From an uncultured Bacilli bacterium (GTDB taxonomy: Bacteria > Bacillota_I > Bacilli_A > RF39 > UBA660): a stretch of DNA of 40,991 bases. Each line of letters starts with the position of its first letter. The first letter of the stretch is position 1. The DNA lies in contig CAJUNF010000008.1 in the NCBI GenBank assembly GCA_910587775.1, positions 1 to 40,991 on the forward strand, written 5' to 3'. Of this stretch, positions 7,999-14,826 are shown piece by piece. Below the pieces are notes generated by a model that was given only the letters and a program-made list of their open reading frames with translations, made no database searches and was not told the DNA's origin. The translations under genes and the position numbers were made by a program.

Positions 7999-9501
7999 GT
8001 GAATAAAGAGCAATATATTTCATCACAATTAAATTTAATTCAGCCAAAATCAAAAAAAAAGACTCGTATTGCTTTTATTGGCTTTTCTTCTTTATCTGAT
8101 TTTTCTTTTTATGATTTTTTTAAAGAAAATCATTTATGTTTAGAGCTAGTTATTTGCTACGAATCTGATTTTTTATTAACCAAAACATTTTTACAAGAAA
8201 TGGGTTATATTCATACAAAAGTTTTTTCTGTTGCAGATAAATGTAAAAATAAAAAAAGGCTTTTTAAAGAACAGTATAGCAATTTGAAGGCAATTTGTAA
8301 TTTGTTAAATATTTCTCATTTTGTTTTGTCTTCTAATTTTGAAAATATTAGTATATTTCGAAAGTTTATTTTAAAAGAAGAATATCCTAGTTTACTTTGT
8401 ACTGATTTTTCAGGATGTAATGATATAAAGCATCTTTCTTCCAAATGCAATAAAATGATAAGTTATTTGTCTTCTAATATTGCTCTTTTAAATTCTTATC
8501 ATTCGCATTTGGGATATTTATATATAAGGAAATTATTAAATAAGATTGTAAATGAGTATAACGTTCCTATTTCTTATACTAGTATTAATGCTGTTATGCT
8601 TGAGTCTAATTTGTTTGAAACAGAATTAATAAATTATTATTATCTTTTAAGTGATATAATAAAGATCAATCATCGTATTCTTGATAATGACTTAAGAGTT
8701 AGAAAAAGTAAAATATTTGATCATCGTGCTTCTATATTAAAAAATAAACTTTATCAAGAAGAAGATTATACAAAAGTCATTTATTTTTATAATAGAAAAA
8801 AGCAAGTTGTAAGTATGGCAAATTCTCATTTTAGTATTTTACCAAGACATTGTAAAAATAAATCTTTAGAAAGTTTTGATATCTGGATTCATGTAGGCAC
8901 TCTTATGAAAATTCAAATTATTGTTCAAGGAGAATCTAAATTTGATATACATATTTATCGTAATAACGATATTTTAAAAGGGCCAAAAGAGGAGATTATT
9001 CATTTAAATGATTTGTATTCTTTTGAGAAGTCTTTTTCTTTCAGTCAAGTTAATCAAGCTTCAAATAAAGATTATTTAAGACAATTTTTTCAATCTAATC
9101 GTTCTTTATTTTTTGAGGATTATCATCTTGTACTTGATTTATTATGTAAGAGTTTGATGATAAAATCTAAAACACAGTTTTATCATTTTGAAGATTACTT
9201 TCTAGATTTAGATAAAGTAAAAAAGTTGTCTTTTGAATCAAAAGATAATGAGAAAAAGTTATTAAAAAAACAATTTATTAAGAATTTTAAAAATTTTACA
9301 GCTGGTATTATCATGAATAATAAACTAGATTCTAATCAAAATGAAGTATATCTTTATATTTCAAATCAAAATGAAATAGTAAGTAAGTTGTTATATAAAA
9401 CATATCAATCTAAAATTAAATCTAATATATATTATTTTTATTTAAAGTTAATTCTTTTTATAAAAAATACAGAATCATTATTTCAATATTTTATTAAATA
9501 A
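7999..9501 (+). CDS. Orphan protein, 500 residues (possible degenerate Gfo/Idh/MocA-like fold)
   Basis: I do not recognise this protein with confidence. GTG 7999 is preferred because gggggag (7986-7992) precedes it by six bases and the promoter lies just upstream. After a short basic N-terminus, TRIAFIGFSSL starts a beta-alpha-beta pattern (about residues 23-140) that loosely recalls the nucleotide-binding half of Gfo/Idh/MocA oxidoreductases, but the GxGxxG signature is absent. The second half mixes beta strands with a Lys-rich C-terminus. There is no signal peptide or TM. It sits between LysR 1 and an HTH protein, so a regulated cytosolic role is likely; function is unknown. Confidence 0.6.
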   Translation: MNKEQYISSQLNLIQPKSKKKTRIAFIGFSSLSDFSFYDFFKENHLCLELVICYESDFLLTKTFLQEMGYIHTKVFSVADKCKNKKRLFKEQYSNLKAICNLLNISHFVLSSNFENISIFRKFILKEEYPSLLCTDFSGCNDIKHLSSKCNKMISYLSSNIALLNSYHSHLGYLYIRKLLNKIVNEYNVPISYTSINAVMLESNLFETELINYYYLLSDIIKINHRILDNDLRVRKSKIFDHRASILKNKLYQEEDYTKVIYFYNRKKQVVSMANSHFSILPRHCKNKSLESFDIWIHVGTLMKIQIIVQGESKFDIHIYRNNDILKGPKEEIIHLNDLYSFEKSFSFSQVNQASNKDYLRQFFQSNRSLFFEDYHLVLDLLCKSLMIKSKTQFYHFEDYFLDLDKVKKLSFESKDNEKKLLKKQFIKNFKNFTAGIIMNNKLDSNQNEVYLYISNQNEIVSKLLYKTYQSKIKSNIYYFYLKLILFIKNTESLFQYFIK

Positions 9502-9624
9502 AATGTATATAAAAATATTACAAAATTTATACAAAAAATAGACAATTGTTAGTCTAGACTTTAGAAGATTACTGAATATAATATGTTAAAATGGATTTAT
9601 TTTCGTGATAAATTCATTTTTTGT

Positions 9625-9656
9625 TTGACTTTCCATAATTTTCCAATTATTATAAT
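9625..9656 (+). promoter_or_regulatory. Possible promoter of the HTH protein
   Basis: TTGACT (9625-9630) is followed by TTATAA at 18 bases or TATAAT at 20 bases (9651-9656). A second candidate lies upstream: TAGACT (9555-9560), 16 bases, TATAAT (9577-9582). Both are compatible with a start at TTG 9688 and not with ATG 9583. Confidence 0.4.
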
Positions 9657-9687
9657 TAGAAAATTATTGGGGTTTGGTGGTGATAAT

Positions 9688-10206
9688 TTGATTAGCTCTT
9701 TATCTTTAAATGATTTGTTAGAATTACCTAATGTTATTTTAAAAACTTGTGAAAAATATGAAGAGTATTCAGAGCTTCTTCAAGATTCTATTATAGTACA
9801 ATATTATCACAAAAATATGAGAAAAGAACTAAATAAAATATTTGAACAATTTAAAGAAATGAAATATTCTTATCCTTTTTCTTATAATTATTATTCTAAA
9901 GTTATTTCAAGCGATGTTTGTGTTCAAGGTGGAAATAAAAATAATGATCCAATTGGAAATTTTATTAATAATCATATGGATCAATATTTATGGCTTGAGC
10001 GTTTTTATCAGGCTATATTAACACTTGCTACAAAATTATCAAATCAAGAAGCCGTTTATTTAGTAGATTCATTTTTTGGACATCGTTCTGAAGATTTTAT
10101 AAGTGATAAATTAGGTATTAGTCGTATGACATTACAAAAAATAAAGAAAAGCTGTTTAGTAAAAGTTTATTTTGAGTTTCAATTTATAAAAAATATTGAA
10201 ATATAA
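9688..10206 (+). CDS. HTH (sigma region 4 / ArpU-like) putative regulator, 172 residues
   Basis: The N-terminal two thirds are helical and unassigned. The C-terminus (about 125-165) reads as a sigma-70 region 4-like helix-turn-helix: LSNQEAVYLVDSFF, then a DFISDKLGISRMTLQKIKKS recognition helix, as in ArpU/RinA-type and sigma-like regulators. TTG 9688 is chosen because GGTGG (9676-9680) precedes it at seven bases and both promoter candidates lie downstream of or at the farther start ATG 9583. If ATG 9583 were used, 35 hydrophobic N-terminal residues would be added. It may control the neighbouring cluster. Confidence 0.65.
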   Translation: MISSLSLNDLLELPNVILKTCEKYEEYSELLQDSIIVQYYHKNMRKELNKIFEQFKEMKYSYPFSYNYYSKVISSDVCVQGGNKNNDPIGNFINNHMDQYLWLERFYQAILTLATKLSNQEAVYLVDSFFGHRSEDFISDKLGISRMTLQKIKKSCLVKVYFEFQFIKNIEI

Positions 10207-10209
10207 AAG

Positions 10210-10232
10210 ATCTTCATTCGAAGATTTTTTTT
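10210..10232 (+). terminator. Terminator after the HTH gene
   Basis: The hairpin atcttc/gaagat with loop attc is followed by eight Ts, starting three bases after the stop codon. Confidence 0.85.
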
Positions 10233-10240
10233 GATATAAT
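10232..10240 (+). promoter_or_regulatory. Extended -10 promoter of LysR-type gene 2
   Basis: TGATATAAT, directly after the preceding terminator's T run and 40 bases before ATG 10280. Confidence 0.6.
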
Positions 10241-10279
10241 GATTTTAAATATTAATTAGATTTAAGAAGGTGAGGCGTA

Positions 10280-11161
10280 ATGTCGCTTAATTCAAAAAAA
10301 ATGAATTTAGATTATGTTCGGACATTTGCAGTATTGGGTCAGTCTCGTAATATGACAGAAGCTAGTCAAAAGTTAGAAGTAGATACCAGTTATGTATCAA
10401 GGCATATTAAACAGTTAGAAGAGCAGTTGAATACAAAATTAATTACCTTAAATTCTAAAAATAAGGAAATGAAACTAACAGAAGCTGGTCAATATTTTTT
10501 TGAGCAATATGAGAAGATATATAATGAAATCTTATTAGCAGAAAAAAATTATCATCAAATGATGGAAGAAAATAATTATAAAATTTCTATTGGTATACCA
10601 TCTGATTTAGAAAATATTATTTTGAAAGAAAATTTGCAGGAATTTATAGAAAAATTTCCTAATATAAGTGTTAAAATTAGAAATGCTAATTTAGAAGATT
10701 TGTTAAAATCATTATTACAATATTCATATGATTTTATTATTTGTAAGTTACATCATTCAAGTGATTTATTGGATAATAATATCCTAATTTCATCTTTATT
10801 TAAAACAAATTATTGTTTTGTTTATAATCCTGTGAAATATCATTTTTCTAGTATAGAAGAGTCATCTATTATCATGCCTATGAGTAGTGCAGATGAAAAG
10901 CATATTTTGAGTCAATACTTGAAAAGGAATCATTTAACATTTAAAAGAAGTATTGAAGTGGAATCTTTTGATCGAATGATTTCATATGTAAAAGATGGTT
11001 TTGGAGTAGGTTTTGTTTTAAAAGAGGCTATTTCAAAAGATATAGAATTAAAAATTATTGAACTTAATTGTCCTTGTGAAGTAGTGGTTGCATATATAAA
11101 AGATAATTTAACGGCAGCTGTGCAAGAATTTTTGGGTATGTTTATTAATGAAGAAAATTAA
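10280..11161 (+). CDS. LysR-family transcriptional regulator 2, 293 residues
   Basis: Winged HTH in residues about 8-70: LDYVRTFAVLGQSRNMTEAS, then the recognition helix DTSYVSRHIKQLEEQL and a KLTEAG wing. Residues about 95-290 are the ligand-binding domain. The start has SD aaggtgagg. It shares little beyond family features with LysR 1, so it is not a recent duplicate. The radical SAM/MazG pair begins just downstream after a terminator and is a natural candidate target. Confidence 0.9.
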   Translation: MSLNSKKMNLDYVRTFAVLGQSRNMTEASQKLEVDTSYVSRHIKQLEEQLNTKLITLNSKNKEMKLTEAGQYFFEQYEKIYNEILLAEKNYHQMMEENNYKISIGIPSDLENIILKENLQEFIEKFPNISVKIRNANLEDLLKSLLQYSYDFIICKLHHSSDLLDNNILISSLFKTNYCFVYNPVKYHFSSIEESSIIMPMSSADEKHILSQYLKRNHLTFKRSIEVESFDRMISYVKDGFGVGFVLKEAISKDIELKIIELNCPCEVVVAYIKDNLTAAVQEFLGMFINEEN

Positions 11162-11182
11162 GCTTAAAGCTTGTTTTTTTTT
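11160..11182 (+). terminator. Terminator between LysR 2 and the radical SAM gene
   Basis: The short hairpin aagct/agctt with a 3-base loop is followed by g and nine Ts, overlapping the LysR stop codon. With no clear promoter between it and the next gene, it may act as a partial terminator or attenuator. Confidence 0.7.
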
Positions 11183-11199
11183 GAAAGGAAGTTTTGGTT

Positions 11200-12312
11200 A
11201 TGAATTATAAAAAGAGAGAAAATGTTGAACTACATAATAGTTGGATAGCGCTTAATTCTATTGTAGGATGTACAAATGCTTGTAAATATTGTTTTATGGG
11301 GAATAGAAAAAATTGTACTTATCCTCATTATTATGCAACGCCAGAAGAAGTAATTGAAGAGTTACTTCATTTTAAATATTATGATATTTGTTTACCTGTT
11401 TGTTTATATCCAAATACGGATATATTTTTAAATGCAACGAATATAAAATATTTAATCAAAACTTTAGATTTAATTGTAGAAAAATCTATTAAAAATGATT
11501 TAGTAGTTATTACAAAATGTTTTATTCCAGATATTGTTTTAAAACGATTTCAAAATATGATTCAATCTGGATATACCATAGTTGTTTATCTTAGTTATTC
11601 AGGTTTAGGAAGTGATATTGAACCAAATGTTGATCATGAAAAATTACGTGAGAATTTTGTTAGATTAAAAAACTATGGAATACCTGTTGTGCATTATTTT
11701 AGACCATTTATTTTACAAAATTCTAATCCAAAACGAATTCAACAAGTATTGGATTATGTGCATCAGTATACACACGTTTCTGTTGTGACGGGCCTTATGC
11801 TAGATGGAAAATGTACTAATTATTTTCAATTTTTAAAAAATCTTGATTTTCAGAATTTAGTAGGTCATTCTTCTATTTGGCCAGAATCTGCTTGGAATTA
11901 TTTTCATAAAGATTATCATCATTCACAGTTATTTTATCGTATTAATACTTGTGCATACAATACGGTTTTAAAACGGCCTTGCAATATATATTATAAATCA
12001 AATGAATGTAAAAGTTGTCATTGTAGTAATGAGCAGCGCGAAAGATGTCGTGCTGCTTTTTGTTTGAAGCATAAAACTATAGAAAAACAATTAAACTATT
12101 ATTTAAATAAAATAGGTGTAACTTCTTCTTATTTATTTCAAGTTCACAAAAATAATACCTTAGAATTGTTTGGAAAACCATTAGAATCACAAGATTATAT
12201 TTATTTGTCTCATATGCTAGGAATTTTGGTATATATGAAACAATTTAATATAGATAAAAAGTATGATGCATTTCATGGAGAACCATATGTGTTAAAGGAG
12301 GTAAAAATATGA
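11200..12312 (+). CDS. Radical SAM enzyme with C-terminal cysteine cluster, 370 residues
   Basis: The Cys24-x3-Cys28-x2-Cys31 motif (GCTNACKYC) binds the 4Fe-4S cluster that cleaves S-adenosylmethionine. The later strands (VVITKCFIP, VVYLSYSGLGSDIEP, VVHYFRPFI) follow the order seen in spore-photoproduct-lyase-type radical SAM proteins. A second set, Cys251, 261, 270, 273, 275, 283 and 288, includes a C-x2-C-x-C run and could hold an auxiliary Fe-S cluster. The substrate is unknown. ATG 11200 has aaagga ten bases upstream; TTG 11194 is the alternative. Its TGA stop overlaps the start of the MazG-like gene, so the two are translationally coupled. Confidence 0.87.
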   Translation: MNYKKRENVELHNSWIALNSIVGCTNACKYCFMGNRKNCTYPHYYATPEEVIEELLHFKYYDICLPVCLYPNTDIFLNATNIKYLIKTLDLIVEKSIKNDLVVITKCFIPDIVLKRFQNMIQSGYTIVVYLSYSGLGSDIEPNVDHEKLRENFVRLKNYGIPVVHYFRPFILQNSNPKRIQQVLDYVHQYTHVSVVTGLMLDGKCTNYFQFLKNLDFQNLVGHSSIWPESAWNYFHKDYHHSQLFYRINTCAYNTVLKRPCNIYYKSNECKSCHCSNEQRERCRAAFCLKHKTIEKQLNYYLNKIGVTSSYLFQVHKNNTLELFGKPLESQDYIYLSHMLGILVYMKQFNIDKKYDAFHGEPYVLKEVKI

Positions 12313-12854
12313 TTCTTTCTTTTTTAGATAAATTTTATAATAGATCACTTATTTTAAGTGAAGCATTTTCAAAAACTAGAGAAAAGGATTGGGATCCGTT
12401 GGTTATTTTAAATGAATTAGGTGTGCAAATTGGGCAAATTTATAATATTATATATCATAATGAAATCGTTTCCGAAAAAAATCGGATTTTTAGTAATTTA
12501 GGCGATGAACTTTCTGATGTTATAATGCAACTCATAGCTTTATCTGATGCCATGAACATTAATTTTTATGAAATTAAAGATTTTCAAGAGGTTCAAGAAT
12601 TTAATTGGATGAGTTTGCCAATTTTATTTGGACAATTAAATGAATCAGTTATGGAAAAATATCATTATCGTTTTTCAAAACCAAGGGAAGGTTTTGTAAC
12701 AATTGATGATTTTATTAAAAACCGTATTTTTCTTCTTTTTTATGTTACTTTTGAAATTGGCAAATTTCATGGCTTAGACTTAGAAAAAGAATTTGAAGAA
12801 ATGATTCTAGATGCCACTAATTTTTTAAATAAATTTCATTGTTTAAGTCATTAA
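12309..12854 (+). CDS. MazG-like all-alpha NTP pyrophosphohydrolase-type protein, 181 residues
   Basis: Residues 30-90 match the MazG/dUTPase all-alpha pattern: a first helix with Glu36 and a second with GDELSDVIMQLIALSDAMNINFYE (E67-x2-D70, metal-binding type). The usual ExxE in the first helix is incomplete. Residues about 103-170 look like a second copy of the same helical unit (FEIGKFHGLDLEKEFEEMI). Family members hydrolyse NTPs or modified nucleotides to NMP and pyrophosphate. SD aaggagg lies seven bases upstream, inside the radical SAM gene. Coupling suggests both act on one nucleotide-like substrate, which is inference. Confidence 0.68.
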   Translation: MILSFLDKFYNRSLILSEAFSKTREKDWDPLVILNELGVQIGQIYNIIYHNEIVSEKNRIFSNLGDELSDVIMQLIALSDAMNINFYEIKDFQEVQEFNWMSLPILFGQLNESVMEKYHYRFSKPREGFVTIDDFIKNRIFLLFYVTFEIGKFHGLDLEKEFEEMILDATNFLNKFHCLSH

Positions 12855-12877
12855 AAATGTTTTTTTGTATTTTTGAC

Positions 12878-12907
12878 ACGCTATGTTGCATTTTTGCAAT
12901 ATTGTGT
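12878..12907. repeat. Imperfect palindrome in front of the 75-residue gene
   Basis: The left arm acgctatgttgca pairs with tgcaatattgtgt (two G-T pairs, one mismatch) around a 4-base T loop. Consensus TTGACA hexamers lie at both edges (12873-12878 and 12907-12912). It has no T tail, so it looks more like an operator or 5' structure than a terminator. Confidence 0.55.
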
Positions 12908-12935
12908 TGACAATTTAAATTTTTAGAATTAAATT
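12907..12935 (+). promoter_or_regulatory. Promoter of the 75-residue orphan
   Basis: Perfect -35 TTGACA (12907-12912), 17-base spacer, -10 TAAATT (12930-12935). Confidence 0.65.
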
Positions 12936-12976
12936 AAAATAAAGAGGGGTATAAAGAAAGTAGTAGGAGTGTAGTT

Positions 12977-13204
12977 GTGAAAAAAGAATTAATAAGAACA
13001 ATAATTGATACGATTGTAAATGATTTTGGTAATATATTGGTAGAAGAGTTAAGCGATAATAGTGAAAATTATCCTTACACAAATGCATGTATTGATTTTA
13101 TAGCTGATCTTCAAACAAAAGGGATTACAATAAATTTTGATGCATTTGATCAAGAAATATTAGATCAAGTTTATCGTGAATTAGTTTCTATTTTAATGCA
13201 TTAA
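12977..13204 (+). CDS. Hypothetical acidic protein, 75 residues
   Basis: GTG start with SD aggagtg (12965-12971). The product is acidic and mostly helical (IRTIIDTIVNDFGNILVEEL, then FIADLQ and VYRELVSIL), with one cysteine and no signal peptide or TM. I do not recognise it. It has its own promoter and terminator, so it is a monocistronic unit. The strong consensus -35 and upstream palindrome suggest regulated, possibly high expression. Confidence 0.65.
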   Translation: MKKELIRTIIDTIVNDFGNILVEELSDNSENYPYTNACIDFIADLQTKGITINFDAFDQEILDQVYRELVSILMH

Positions 13205-13205
13205 A

Positions 13206-13229
13206 AAAAGATAGATTTTACTATCTTTT
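13206..13229. terminator. Bidirectional terminator between convergent genes
   Basis: aaaagatag (13206-13214) and ctatctttt (13221-13229) pair around a 6-base loop. A run of As before and Ts after make it work on both strands. It overlaps the stop codon of the minus-strand heptad-repeat gene. Confidence 0.85.
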
Positions 13230-14825
13230 ATAGGTGATTTTTATAGGTTTTATTATAGAAATAAAATTGGTTGTATTACTATTTTTAGAAGTAAATCCAT
13301 TATAATCTTTACTTAAATCTAATAAAGATTCAAATTTATTTGTATAGTTTTTAATCATTTTTACGTGATTATTTAATTTTTGTATACCAAGTTTGTTATA
13401 GTCTTTTGCGCCATTACATAATGTGTTTGCACCTTTGTTTAAGTCTTGAATTCCAGCATCTAAGGATGTCGAACCATTATATATTTTGTCTATTCCTTTT
13501 TTTAAATTTGTTAAGCCATATGATAAATTTGTTGCACCTTTAGAGAGTTCGTTTGTTGCATTTTTTAGTGAAGTGATTAAAGTATTAATATTTGAAGTTG
13601 TATTTTTTAAAGATTCAATTGTAGTATTAATAGACTTATTATTCATATTTAATAAACATATTAATTCATAGGTTGATTTTATATTTAGTAAGTATGGTTC
13701 ATTTCCTTCATAGTCTTTTAAATTATTTTGGATATAAAGCTTTGTTAAATTTTCTAAATTTGTTCCTGTTTTTTCTATAAGTAAATTAATTGTATTTGTA
13801 TTTTCTTTTTTTAAGGTGTTTAATTGATTTAGAGAATTAGCAGAATTTATTTTGTTCAATTCTGAGCTTGCATTTTCTAATGCTAATACAATTTGTTTTA
13901 ATCCTTTTTCTAATGCTAAAGATCCATTATTTAATCTATTTATTGCATTTTTAGCTTCTTTTATTCCATTTACCAATTCTTTTGAGCCATTTGAAAGAGT
14001 AGATGTACCTTTTTCTAATTCTATAATTCCATTTTCAAGTTTATCCATATTTTTTTGTAATTCTTGCATGTTATTGTATAAATTATCCATTGAATCAAAT
14101 ATTTTTAAATCAGTTTCTTCTAGTAATTTAGGAGTGGATACAATATATATAGAATTCATTGAAAAATTTGTAGTTTCATAAGTTAATGTAATTTTATTTA
14201 ATTCTTTTAGTTCTTTTATGTTAAGACTTTCATATAATCCTGGAGATGCTAGTCCTACTACCATATTACGTGTTCCAGTATTTATGATTTTACCATTATT
14301 AATTTTAAAGTTTTTATTATTTTCACTATCAATTATTGTTCCTATAGTTGTAACAAACGGTGTACACAACTCATTATTTATTCCGTTGATGCGAATCATA
14401 TTTTTTAGGTTGTTTGTAAAGGTAAATTCAATTTTTATATTTCCTTCTTTTCCAAGCATTTCTTCTATATTTTTTTCTTCTTCATTTAAAAAGTATTTTA
14501 TTTCTGTCTTTATAGGTTGTGGTTTGTCTGTTTCTCCTTGATAAAATATATCTTTTCCAAGAGATTTCCAAGATAGTTTGTTCTGATTTTGGTTAAATTC
14601 TTCTTCTCCATTAATATTTAAAATATTTTTGAGTTCGCTTTCATCTTCAATTTCATTTTCTGTTATCCAAGATAGATGATTTGATACTACAGTTTTATAA
14701 ATGCTTCCATCAGAATTTAAATTTGAGTATACAGTTTCACTTTTTTGAAGTGCAGAAACAGATAAGGGATATAGAGTTAATCCAGCTATTAATGTTAAAT
14801 TTAATAATTTTTTCTTTTTTTTCAT
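13221..14825 (-). CDS. Secreted YhgE-like heptad-repeat protein, 534 residues
   Basis: Residues 1-25 form a Sec signal peptide (five Lys, hydrophobic core, SVSA end). Residues about 30-235 are a beta-rich domain. Two coiled-coil stretches (about 240-325 and 405-490) carry the L-x-x-G heptads known from YhgE/Pip-type proteins, for example LENGIIELEKGTSTLSNG. Unlike YhgE, no C-terminal membrane domain is visible, so it is probably extracytoplasmic. It starts one base after the RND transporter stop, with SD aaggat. It is probably the extracytoplasmic partner of that transporter. Confidence 0.8.
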   Translation of the reverse strand: MKKKKKLLNLTLIAGLTLYPLSVSALQKSETVYSNLNSDGSIYKTVVSNHLSWITENEIEDESELKNILNINGEEEFNQNQNKLSWKSLGKDIFYQGETDKPQPIKTEIKYFLNEEEKNIEEMLGKEGNIKIEFTFTNNLKNMIRINGINNELCTPFVTTIGTIIDSENNKNFKINNGKIINTGTRNMVVGLASPGLYESLNIKELKELNKITLTYETTNFSMNSIYIVSTPKLLEETDLKIFDSMDNLYNNMQELQKNMDKLENGIIELEKGTSTLSNGSKELVNGIKEAKNAINRLNNGSLALEKGLKQIVLALENASSELNKINSANSLNQLNTLKKENTNTINLLIEKTGTNLENLTKLYIQNNLKDYEGNEPYLLNIKSTYELICLLNMNNKSINTTIESLKNTTSNINTLITSLKNATNELSKGATNLSYGLTNLKKGIDKIYNGSTSLDAGIQDLNKGANTLCNGAKDYNKLGIQKLNNHVKMIKNYTNKFESLLDLSKDYNGFTSKNSNTTNFISIIKPIKITYKR

Positions 14826-14826
14826 T

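Noticed and set aside
9583..9687. Upstream start ATG 9583 of the HTH gene
   Set aside because: It lies immediately after a -10 box (before the transcription start) and has no SD; TTG 9688 has GGTGG.
13486..14541. Three plus-strand frames inside the heptad-repeat gene
   Set aside because: Antisense shadows of a well-supported minus-strand gene with signal peptide and repeats; no SD and a biased, hydrophobic composition typical of shadows.
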